Assembly: GCA_030549495.1 (NCBI GenBank) | Contig: JAUIRK010000936.1 | Coordinates: forward strand, 1,270,001 to 1,334,000 | Length of the DNA: 64,000 nucleotides | Source: Nectonema munidae | Lineage: Eukaryota > Nematomorpha > Nectonematoida > Nectonematidae | Reading direction: 5' to 3' | Part shown: positions 1 to 9,323 of the stretch, one piece after another | How the letters are laid out: every line of letters starts with the position of its first letter | How positions within the stretch are numbered: the first letter of the stretch is position 1 | Program-made: the position numbers and the translations under genes | The notes under the pieces: model-generated | Seen by the model: only the letters and a program-made list of their open reading frames with translations | What the model was told of the DNA's origin: nothing | Databases searched by the model: none

Positions 1-206
1 TCTGTATGTTAGTTATTGTTTGTGTGTATCTGTGTTGGTCAGTATGTGTATGTTTCTGAGTGTGACCACACGTCTCTCCTTTCGTGTTTGTTTTGCTAGT
101 TTGCCTGTTCGTTTCTCTTTGTGCTTATCTGTGAAATTTGATTTTTCATCCATGTTTGGGCTAAAGTTCCAGATGTTTATAATTTTATATACATATAGTT
201 CTTGTT
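1..206. other. TG-rich flank, no gene seen
   Basis: T- and TG-rich sequence upstream of the piggyBac relic. The short open frame here is low complexity and matches no family I know. The left end of the piggyBac element may lie here or outside the window; I could not find a TTAA-flanked terminus. Confidence 0.4.
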
Positions 207-1845
207 AAAATTAGGAGAAAACTTTAGCTGAGATTATTGAAGTTCTTGAAGGTTCAGCAGTTAGCCATGAAGTTTTCATCAATCCTCCAACAAACCCTAG
301 TTTATCTGATGAAGATTCTGCAGATGAAGAAAGTTGTAATAATCATTTGTCGTCAAATCAATTATCTGCACAAGCAGAAATAATTCAATCTGAAGACGAT
401 GGAGAACTGAGCGATGTAAAAAAGGTATGGAGTACTGGTTCTAATATAAAGGTCTTTGATGAATTTAGTGCGCCTCATACCGTGCAGAATTTGAATACTC
501 CAGTTGAACTCTTTTTAATGATGATGAATGATATCGTTGAAAATATTTGTGCTTTTACAAATAAGTATTCTTTTCAAAAAAATTTACCTCTGAATGCTTC
601 AAAAGAAGAGATTTTCAAGTTTATTGGCATACTTATTTTGTCAGGTTACGTAGTTCTTCCAAGATATAGATTATATTGAGAACAGGCTATCGACTGCCGC
701 AATAATTTTCAAATGCCATGCGACGTAAAAGATTTGAAGAAATTAAGAATAATTTCCATTTTTGTGATAATACTCAAATTGATATTAATGACAAGTTTTC
801 TAAGATAAGAACAATCTTAAATCTTGCCAATGAAATTTTCAGATTTTTTGCGCCTATTTCTGAGTTTCACTGTTGATGAAACTATGATACCCTAGTTTGG
901 TAACCATCCCTCTAAACAATATTTACCTGGAAAACCTATAAAGTTTGGGTATCGGCAATGGTCTGATTGTATACAACATGGATATTGTTGTCAATTTGAT
1001 ATCTACCAAGGAAAAAAGTTTTCTGTAAATAAATATCAATCCGATTTTGGATTGGGAGCTTCTGTTGTTTTGAATTTTGCAGAAAAATCAAAAGAATTCA
1101 TGCCAAATGTATATTCTTATATTTCAGATAATTTTTTCAGCACTATAAATTTAGTGGAAAAAATGCCCGAAATAGGAACCAAGTATACTGCAACTATAAG
1201 AAAAAATAGAACTAAAGGCTGTCCGTTGAAAATCGCAAAATTGGGTAAGAGCAGAGGGAATTCATTTTCATGGTTTAGAAATAATGTAAATATAGTGCAA
1301 TGGCTAGACAAAAAGTCTATCATAGCTGTATCCAACTTCGAATCTATTAACCTTCTCCAAAAAGTCACAAGATATTCCACAGCCGAGAAAAAACAGATAA
1401 AAATCAATCAACCAAAAATTTTCCATACCTACAACAAATATATGGGTTTTGTAGATATGTTAGATCAAAACATATCTCAGTACCGAATATCTATCAGAGG
1501 AAAGAAATGGTACTGGTCTATAATGATCCATATTATTGACTTGTCAATTGTTGGGCTTTACACAAGTTTCAATCATCAAGTCCATATGATCAGCTGGCTT
1601 TCCGATGATTGATAGTGGAGTATTTATTAAGTCTGGAATACAATCCCGCAAAGCCTGGTAGATCCTCAGCCATAAAAGCTCCTTCAGATGATATTAGATT
1701 CGACAGACAAAATCACATAATTGTTAACGTTGAAAACAACAAAAGAGTACGTTGTCGGCAATGCAATTCGCAGACAAACAAAAAGTGCGATAGATGTGGT
1801 GTTGGTTTGCACGTGAAGTGTTTCAAAGTGTATCATTCAAGATGA
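207..1845 (+). pseudogene. piggyBac-family transposase relic
   Basis: Decayed piggyBac (DDE, PGBD-like) transposase. The acidic N-terminal part is open to 679 and ends in a stop where the family has a Trp (LPRYRLY then EQAIDCRNNF). The next block (NAMRRKRFEEIKNNFHF) needs a frame change near 710, and the first catalytic Asp lies in VDETMIP near 870, again in another frame and followed by a TAG. From 1052 one frame carries SDNFFST (second Asp) and YNKYMGFVDMLDQ (third Asp). A last piece, 1609-1845, ends in a Cys-rich zinc-finger tail (RCRQCNSQ..CDRCGVGLHVKC) typical of piggyBac transposases. So all three catalytic Asp are recognisable, but the frame is broken at several points and the gene is dead. 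An AATAAA lies at 1895-1900. Family call is certain; exact ends are not. Confidence 0.9.
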
Positions 1846-1980
1846 TGAAGCTTATTTTATTTATTACGTTCTTTGCTTTAGCCTTAAACATGTGAATAAA
1901 ATTTTATTTAAATTTACTCCAATTTTTCTTTTTAAATTTCAAATATAAAAATGTGTGCTAACTTTTCATTAATCTGTCCA

Positions 1981-2000
1981 ACGTTGCGTTTTCGCAACGT
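1981..2000. repeat. perfect 8-base-pair hairpin
   Basis: ACGTTGCG, a TTTT loop, then CGCAACGT: a perfect stem 135 bases after the piggyBac reading frame. Its position and the neighbouring CATTAA..TCCAA resemble the subterminal palindrome of the piggyBac MITEs at 24.8 and 54.2 kb, so it may be a subterminal hairpin of a piggyBac end. That link is inference. Confidence 0.5.
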
Positions 2001-3507
2001 GTTTTTTTTTGAAAGAAAAAAATTTTTTTTTCATAAAAATCTCGCAAATTTGCTTTTTTCCAGTTATTTATTATTTATCTTTTCAATTTGAAGTTAATTC
2101 GATGAAAAATGAACCTTTGTCAAAAGGGTACTACTTAAATTTAATAAACCTTTGTCAAAAAAGGGAAGGGTGTTCAAGAATTTAGAGTATTTTTAAAAAT
2201 TGTTGATTCATTGCTTTTATTGCCAGTCTAAAACGAAATAGCATGAGTAGAGCAGAGATTTCTTGAATCACCTGAAATTTTGTTATGAAAAGAAAAGGCT
2301 AAATGTAGAACAAATTGCAAAATGACGACACGATATGATGGATTTAGAATAAAATATACCTGTTTTTTTAATATAATTTTTAGGGTAATTTTGACATATT
2401 TGTTTTATCTTTTTATGGTCAAGCATCCTGTGAATTGACATTTTGATATTTTTTCTCTATATCTTTGAACTTTCTTATTATCTTGCTACTGTTATCCTTT
2501 TCAATCCTTCTCAATAAGGAGTTATATCTGCCCTTAATGTGTCGATAGAACTTTTTCTAGACTATATGAAATATAATGATGATTTATTTGTCAAGAAAAA
2601 CAAATAGAATTTATAAAATATTCGCATAAATCTAATCCTTTATTTAACTCATCGATTTTTTCCGTGTTTTTGCTAATCCTGTTCATTATAAATTATATAT
2701 ATCAATTGTCGCTTTTGTGTACAGCTAAAACATGAAAAGTTTAAGATGACTTCGAGTTCTTAAAATTTGATTATTTTTAGAGCAAAGTTTGCATTTGTTT
2801 TCTCGAATAGTATGACTTAAATCTGCTCTATGCCTAAAATGATTCTTCTTATCTGAAGCCAGCGAGGAATCGTTTAAAATTTCAGGAACAACCACAAAAA
2901 GCAAAGAACCATTTTATGAATACGAAAATTATTTTACAGTGATACTTTATATGATTGGCATAAAAATTTTATTGAAACTTTTCAATAGATTTAAAACTTA
3001 CTCCCGACTAATTAATAAAATTTCTAAGAGGACTAATTAATCAATTAATTTACTTACTTATTTACGCCATGATGTTTGGGTCGAGATTTTTACTACTGAT
3101 TAAACTGTAAGGCACGGTGCTCTAACTTTCAAATGCGAATCATAAAGGACTTAAATCTCAAGACAGGCATCACATATCCTTTTCATACTTTCTTATTTCC
3201 TCCTTTGAATAAATGAGTGTATCCTTTTATTTGCTTGAAAGTGCTGTATGAAACTTCGCCTGTCGTGTGTCGTTGAAATGGCACTAATTTATTAATTTTC
3301 TTTTTAGTCAGTTTAATGCTTTTAATGCCGCTCCCATCTTTGAATGTCACCGCTTTCTCTGGGACCAAATGCTCTAATGCGTATTTTGTAGAGGCTAGGT
3401 TTTATTGTATTTTATAAGATTTCTACATATAAAGATTCTTTCGAATACGCTTTCCGCCCTTATTTGTGCCACTTGCAATTACTAATGGTTGCCGTTCTTT
3501 CTTATAG
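2001..3507. other. intergenic, nothing recognised
   Basis: AT-rich sequence with two copies of a short AACCTTTGTCAAAA motif near 2112 and 2147. A Lys-rich open frame on the - strand (3183-3368) has no recognisable family. I searched for earlier exons of the isochorismatase-domain gene here and saw none. Confidence 0.4.
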
Positions 3508-3640
3508 GAAGTATGCCTTCAAATCGATGCGTGATTGTGGTGCATTCTTACTGACTGCCGAAAGTATCCTCTTTTCGCTCTTATCTGATGCAACTCATCC
3601 CAACTTTAAAGAAGTTCAAAAGTTGTTATTGGCTAAATGA
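3508..3640 (+). pseudogene. orphan last exon of an isochorismatase-domain (ISOC1/2-like) gene
   Basis: After a good splice acceptor (TTCTTATAG) a 43-codon stretch reads KYAFKSMRDCGAFLLTAES, continues through ILFSLLSDATHPNFKEVQ, and stops after KLLLAK. This is the C-terminal segment of ISOC1/ISOC2-type isochorismatase-domain proteins, where a GAFLTTSE helix is followed by a HPxFKExQKLI helix. The TGA falls just before EAGIL, which itself resembles the family's usual tail (ETGLL), so the stop looks like a premature one by a few residues. No upstream exon with the conserved Asp/Lys/Cys catalytic parts is visible in the 3.5 kb before it. It is either a fragment left by duplication or the last exon of a gene whose other exons lie to the left of the window. 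A processed copy is less likely because the intron-like acceptor is present. Confidence 0.6.
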
Positions 3641-4107
3641 GAAGCCGGCATTCTTCCTACCTCTTCAATTTGTGCAAATTCTATCCGTACTGCAATGAAA
3701 TTGCCTATTTTTGCGTCATTGTAGCGCTGGCCAATATTTAAATCGTGTTTACTTTTTGTTTCACTTATTTTCGTTATCCTATACTCTATTTAAATATAAA
3801 TTAATTTGTGTATTTATTTCTATACCTGTTTTGTTCATTCCTCAAGTCCCTCACTGGCGTCTGCATTAAATTGTACAGCAGCGTAACTAGCTATAGAGCA
3901 CGAAACTTTTGCCTTCTCCTGCTTTGCTTTAAGTCGTTTTTATTTCATGAAAAGACAGATTATGTTTTTCTCATATGTTCCATCAATATGATTCAGATTT
4001 GTATATGTACAATGTACATACTGATCACAGATATTCTTATGTGCCCACATTTGGATTTCCTTGCTATACCATTCGATGTATACATGCGGATCTGTGACAT
4101 TATAGCT
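3641..4107. other. intergenic, nothing recognised
   Basis: AT-rich, T-rich on the + strand. The 115-codon open frame at 3808-4155 is a hydrophobic by-product of T-rich sequence and runs into the neighbouring repeat. Confidence 0.4.
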
Positions 4108-4632
4108 AGGCCCCAAAGAGCTAGTACATTTGAGCTAGTGCGACAAAAGAGCTAGCAGTGCATTTGAGCTGGTACAAAAAGAGCTGTTAACCAAATTAGC
4201 TAGTTCAAGAAAATGTAGCTTTGATTATATGATTAACAAGCATATAAATAATGATATATCTACTAAAGTTTTCTACGAGGAATCAGCTATAACATAACAT
4301 ATTAAATTAGTCGCTTTTTTTATAGCATTTTTAGTTATTTTTCTATCAATTCGTTTTTTTTATCTGTTTTTATAATAAAGTATGTTAATTAAAACTATTA
4401 CTGCTATATAATAATGTTTTATAAAATTATCGATTAGAATCTGATATAATTCTTCACACACAAAGACACATTTTAAGCAACATTGCATTTTCTCGAACTA
4501 GCTATTTTGGTTGACAACCCTTTTTTTTTACAACTTAAATCCACTGCTAGCTCTTTTGTCACAATAGCAGTTTTGGTACTAGCTATTATGGAACTAGCCA
4601 TTTTGTCGCACTCGCTCTTTTGGATCGCACCC
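4108..4632. mobile_element. foldback-like element with repeat-built inverted termini
   Basis: Two arms of about 115-150 bases (4108-4219 and about 4485-4632) are inverted copies of each other around an AT-rich core. Each arm is built from a short unit, roughly CAAAAGAGCTAGTRC, repeated with variation about every 16 bases (for example AAAGAGCTAGTAC, TTGAGCTAGTGCGAC, AAAAGAGCTAGCAGTG and AAAAAGAGCTGTTAACC in the left arm). The arms share AGCTAGTTC(A/G)AGAAAATG at their inner ends. No coding sequence is inside. This architecture is that of foldback-type, non-autonomous DNA transposons. No clean target duplication was found, so the outer limits are uncertain by a few bases. Family unknown. Confidence 0.7.
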
Positions 4633-5842
4633 ACGCATTCATATCACGCCAAGCAATTCTCCTATCCATCCTATTTTATGATTTTAATTTTATCCTAAAA
4701 TCCTTATACTCACATTTCATTTTGGCGATACAACCTCTGAGGGTGGTGAACTCCTATTTTTGTTGCTTTCCATTTCAAAAGAATTCTACAATAATCAAAT
4801 TATCGTGTGTTTCTGCGCTTGATCAAATTAAAATGCATATCTAAATCATGACAAAGACAAAAAACTAATGAATTTTAGGGGAGACTGGGCTTGGATGAAA
4901 AGTGAAGTGCTATTTAATTAATTCATTTTTATTGTAAGTTTTCCTAATTTTGCGTTTTCAACTTAATTTCTTAATTGCTTGCTGTAATTTACTCTAACCA
5001 TTGACCAATCATTAATCTTCCTTTGTCATCTTTATTCGCTAAAAGCGCTTCACTAAGGTTGTACTCAGCCTATATGCTTTTTTATGTTTTGGAAAAACCT
5101 ACAAAATCAATTGTTCCTAATGTAAATAATTGGAAAATGAATCTAGATAATGCAACTCTATGATTGGTACAAGTATAAAAAAATAGGTTTGCATTTATAC
5201 TAGTAAAGATTTAACATTTTATGAATTGTTGTATTTTTCTAGAATATCACTTTATTAAATAGATGGAATAAAATATTCGCTCAATGAGATCCCTACATTT
5301 CCATACTACTGAAATCTGTATGTTGTGTTCTTACTTTGTATTAAATTCATAGCTATATGTGTCTACTTGTAAATATTTGAAGATTTTGCTCTTTAGAGTT
5401 CTAATCTAGCATCTTAATGGATTAGTATTAAAAATTATTTGCTTTCTTCCGGTATGAATACCTTTTGCGTATGAACAATAATTTCAAGCCTTTTTATGCG
5501 CGGTATGTTATCAGTTACTTTATCTTTAAAATTTATATTTTAAGAAAAGATTGAAGAATGAAATTTATGGAAAGCTAGTTCATTATATTTTAGCTAATTA
5601 ATTAATTAATTAGTTTGCTTCTTAATTAATTTTTATTAACCCTTTCAGGCATTCGTTTTCCAAAATTTATCAACTGCCTTCTTTTTAAATGAGTTTGATA
5701 TACTTAAAGGAGAAGATTTACAGAAGTGATTGTTTTTAAAGTCATGGTATAAAATCTTCAGTTGGTCCTTTGTTTTAATTCAGTGTATAGCATATCTCTC
5801 AGTGAGATTTTTTGATACGTATGCAGTTATTTCAGTACTCGA
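4633..5842. other. intergenic, nothing recognised
   Basis: AT-rich sequence with a TTAATTAA-rich stretch near 5595-5635. No gene, RNA or complete transposon end was identified. Confidence 0.35.
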
Positions 5843-5917
5843 ACACCCAAATCTGATAGGGCATTTGTGACGATCGGTTTCAATAACTGGCGAAAAGCTT
5901 TGTTAGCATTCCATGAT
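5843..5917 (+). pseudogene. hAT transposase N-terminal (TTF-type) fragment
   Basis: 25 codons read TPKSDRAFVTIGFNNWRKAL followed by LAFHD. This matches the GF.NWKKAL..F..H block of the TTF-type zinc-finger domain at the N-terminus of many hAT transposases. It is flanked by stops and has no detectable partner domains nearby. A second, shorter copy of the same segment (VTIRFNNW) is at 58537-58570. Confidence 0.55.
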
Positions 5918-6234
5918 TAGTGATGACTGTCTTTTCTTGTCCTAAAGGAAAAGTTTCAAACTAATAAAATCAGGCGTAACCTGTTCCATTCATTCAATTT
6001 TAGATCGTGTTTGCCAGTCTATTTTCGTCAAAAAACGTAGACTAGTTAACAAACAATCTTGAATTATTATTTGAGGGAAAAAAAATTTCACGTAATATTT
6101 TCTTTAGTGCTACTAGACGATGAATCTGGTCTTATTCCTTTTTTCAATAAAATTTTCACACAGTTAATTTCCATTTACTTTAAATAAAATAGAGAATAAA
6201 GAACGCTGTTGTAGATCAAATGTAGCCTTTGTTA
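5918..6234. other. downstream flank of the LRAT-domain gene, nothing recognised
   Basis: AT-rich; no coding or repeat structure recognised. It forms the space beyond the predicted poly(A) site of the - strand LRAT-domain gene. Confidence 0.35.
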
Positions 6235-6240
6235 TTTATT
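6235..6240 (-). promoter_or_regulatory. AATAAA poly(A) signal of the LRAT-domain gene
   Basis: AATAAA on the - strand 126 bases after the stop codon of the LRAT-domain gene, the normal position for a short 3' UTR. Confidence 0.5.
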
Positions 6241-6365
6241 TATATCAAAACGCGGTCCTTGAATGAGGTTACAACACGAATGACGACTTAGTAAATGACT
6301 TTTTCTTCTCTCTTAATCTCCACCCAAACGCAATTTCCCCCTTCTTCAAGCATGATGGATGTTCT

Positions 6366-6676
6366 TTAGTTCAAGAAAAAGTTTACAATTTTTTCTCCTT
6401 TCGAAATGAAGGGTGCAAAGATGGAAGATATCTTGTCGTTCACCACTTTGCTCAGATTAGATACGGTGGTTATCACGTTTTCCGTTTGTGTAGACCACGC
6501 CTTTCCATACTTCCAAAGGGTGACGTAGTGCTCGCAATTCATTTTCCAGATGTTGTAGTGCACTTTGTTTCCTTTTCGCGCCATCAAATCGCTCACCACT
6601 TCATCCATGGTGTTGGACACCGCCTTTCGCATTTTGGCTTCTTCATCTTTGTTATTTACTCTTGCTTTATCATCAC
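6366..6676 (-). CDS. LRAT-domain gene, exon 2
   Basis: 311 bases after the acceptor ACGACATAG: second half of the LRAT domain including NCEHY, then a C-terminal tail of about 50 residues ending GEKIVNFFLN and a TAA stop. The tail is weakly amphipathic with no clear membrane anchor. Confidence 0.88.
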
Positions 6677-9323
6677 CTATGTCGTTTTTAAAATAAAGGT
6701 AAAGATGCTTTTAATCTACACATGCAAATGTTAATTACTTATTTCAAAAAACTCTTTTCACCTCAATATATTTCGAAGTTGCTTAGAGTAAAGATATGGG
6801 CCGACTAAAAATAAGTGTATAACATATAGTTGAAAGGGGAGAACGTTTTGTTCTTGAAATATATCTAGAACAAAATATGAGAACAATACAAAATGCAGGA
6901 TATTTAGGAATTTAATATTTCGGACACCACGATGTCCATAGTCATAAGAGGAGAATAAAATAATGTGTCTATAGCAACAAATGAAGATCCATCAATCAAA
7001 TGATCTTCATTTGATGCGATAGACACAATATTTTATTATCTTATGACTATGGACAACGCGGCGTCCGAAATAATAAATTAATAAATATCCTGCATTTTGT
7101 ATTCTAGATATATTTAAAATATTTTTTCCAAAAAATCCGACATATGTATTTTAGGTTGATGGCACAACTTAGTACTGGACAATTTGGTCCCAGCCATTAG
7201 GTCTCAGACAATTTGGTTATGGGAAAAATAAAATGTGTGTTTCTTAGTATCGCAGTTAGAGAAATTTCAATCATCCTTTAGAAATGTCTCTTCTTAGAGC
7301 TAGAAGAAGAAGAAATTCTTAGAGAAGAAGTTATTTGGATATTGTAAATAATAAATAATTTAAATGGCTAATTTACATTGGCTAATTTTAGATGGATTAT
7401 TATATTATCAAAAATTTAATTGAAACAGGGAGTAGAAGTTGTTCAATAGAAAAAGTACAGAGATTGCCACATGCGTATTTTGGATTTAAAAGAAGGATAC
7501 GATTCAGTAAAAAGAATGAATTTTTAAAGCTATTATTTTTTGGCAAACAAATAAGTTTTTTTTCTATCATATTATAAAAAGTAAAATAAAATTGCTTTTT
7601 TTTATCTTATAACTTCTTGAAAAATAAATAGTGGCAAACTATCTGGTGTTTTTCGCTCGACATTTAATCACGCGACACTTCATCAATCACTTGATTTTTG
7701 ACAAATCATTCTTTTACTGTTTTACTTGTCTTTAATTTCACCATCACCACTTTGAAATTGTTTTGTGTGAAGATGGTAATCTTGCAAAATTTTATGGATA
7801 ATGCATATCTTATCTTAGTACAGGTTGGCTATCAGTAATCCGGAAGTGATTTTGTTTCCAAAAACTTGAGACTTTTTTTTAAAGAAAATTTTTTATAATA
7901 AATTGTAGCCAAATAAAAGTTTATAAAAAAATTGTTAATAAGCTGGATTAAAAATTGCAAATTCAAGATATGGTGATTAGCTTGGCTTGGGCCAATAGCT
8001 TGGATTTACTAATTCAACTATTTATCAGAAACTAGTACTACATTTTTAATTTCATTAACAAGGGACTCCTTTGGCATTCTATGCCGAACTATGAGGAAAG
8101 AAAACTTTATGTTGGATCAAACACAAGAGCTTGTTGTATAAAACTCAAGTATCTAGCAAACCTTTCTCATGGCCCATCCAAAAACTTCTATATCCATTTC
8201 AACAGAAATGGGCTTTTCAGTGCAATACTTCAAGTTTTCCTTGAATTATTTGTTTTGAACCTTATGATAGTGAAACATTTAAATTAAAACAAAAATTATA
8301 ATACTTAATTTAGTAATGGTGTTTTTCATTTTTTCGGGGTCACTTTACCCTCTTGATGTTGTCTTATTTTTAATGATATTAAATTACAATCAATTTTTTC
8401 CATAATCGAAAAACGTTAGGGCTTCATCATAATAAAAACGAATTGATAACTTATTCACTGTTTTTGTTATGATTTTAGTAAGAGTCTCATCTATAGTAGT
8501 AATATCCAATCATGTTTATTTCCTGTTTTTGCTTTAAAATTGCATTGCGCTTTCATTTAGAATGATAAATCGATGAAGCAAAAGCACATTGCATTGTTCT
8601 TTGCTTTTGTTTTTAGCTTGATTCACATCATAAAAATAGACAAATAATAATTTAAACTTTTATTCTTGTTAATTAGATGCGTACAAATTAATGCTATGAA
8701 TATAGGAAATTTTATAAGAACAATATTTTTGCTTCTTTTTAACCACGAATTGTTATTCATTTGCCAAAATTACAAATTTTTATTGCAATGCTTGTATTTT
8801 TCTCGGCTACAAAAAATCTCTAAATATGCCAATATGTTCTTTGTGGTCAAAATGCCCCTGAATATACAAAACATATTTATTTTGTGAGATATGTACGAAG
8901 GATATAAAAAAGTTAAGGGCAAGGAGATGTTTGAATGGAAAAAATATGCATTAAATAAGTAAATGTGTAAAATTTACCGAGAATGCTTGCAACTGTTGAG
9001 ACATCGATAACAGCCTCTGCACTTTTAGACAAGTATTTGAAAATGTTTCTAACTCTCGAGATCCATGAATGAGACCAGTTTTGATCTTCACTCGTTGTCT
9101 GAATTCCAAGACCATCTCCCGCATAAAGAAACCAGTGCTTGTACCACGTGCGATCCACTTCTATCAGGTCTCCTCCTTTTGCGCAAGAAATGACCACAGT
9201 CAGATTCTTAAAGTGCCACGATTTGCAAAGACATGCTTCGCACAACAATGCATCATCTCCTTCAAGTGCGCCATTTTTTGCCTTCGCTATCGCTAGCACT
9301 AGGCTTGTGAGCACAAGATACAT
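6366..9323 (-). CDS. LRAT-domain protein (PLAAT/H-rev107-like), two exons
   Basis: Exon 1 is 9323-8978 and exon 2 is 6676-6366, joined in phase (codon GGT split 1+2), giving 218 residues. Residues 1-19 (MYLVLTSLVLAIAKAKNGA) look like a signal peptide. The LRAT (NlpC/P60-like) domain then runs from GGDLIEVDRTWYKHWFLYAG, with the catalytic His in KHW, to NCEHYVTLWKYG with the catalytic Cys; between them VNNKDEEAKMRKAV and KVHYNIW are typical of the family. Members are thiol acyltransferases or phospholipases acting on phospholipid acyl chains. The second His of the usual triad (normally VxH after GDG) is replaced by Gln (GDGLGIQ). The start is the ATG at 9323; upstream in-frame codons lack a Met. 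A signal peptide implies secretion or ER-lumen action, unlike cytosolic PLAAT enzymes. The intron (2301 bases) holds a palindromic MITE. Substrate is not predictable. Confidence 0.9.
6857..7113. mobile_element. palindromic MITE in the LRAT-gene intron
   Basis: Arms 6857-6989 and 7002-7113 are inverted copies separated by a 12-base loop. Shared blocks include ATATATCTAGAA at the outer ends, ACAAAATGCAGGATATTTA, CCATAGTCATAAGA, TGTGTCTAT and ATGAAGATC next to the loop. The left arm carries about 14 extra bases near its outer end. No coding content. Near-perfect arms and a tiny loop suggest a fairly young foldback MITE; family and target duplication are unclear. Confidence 0.8.
8978..9323 (-). 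CDS. LRAT-domain gene, exon 1
   Basis: 346 bases: signal peptide, a Cys-containing linker (LLCEACLCKSW) and the first half of the LRAT domain with the catalytic His. It ends CTCG then a GTAAAT donor. Confidence 0.88.

Noticed and set aside
20-208. Open frame at the left edge
   Set aside because: Encodes low-complexity Val/Ser/Leu-rich sequence from T- and TG-rich DNA.
3183-3368. - strand open frame near the isochorismatase-like exon
   Set aside because: Lys-rich, on the opposite strand, and without similarity to isochorismatase-domain proteins.
5580-5660. TTAACCCTTTCAGGC near 5638 as another piggyBac MITE end
   Set aside because: No inverted partner with GGG-TTAA within a reasonable distance.
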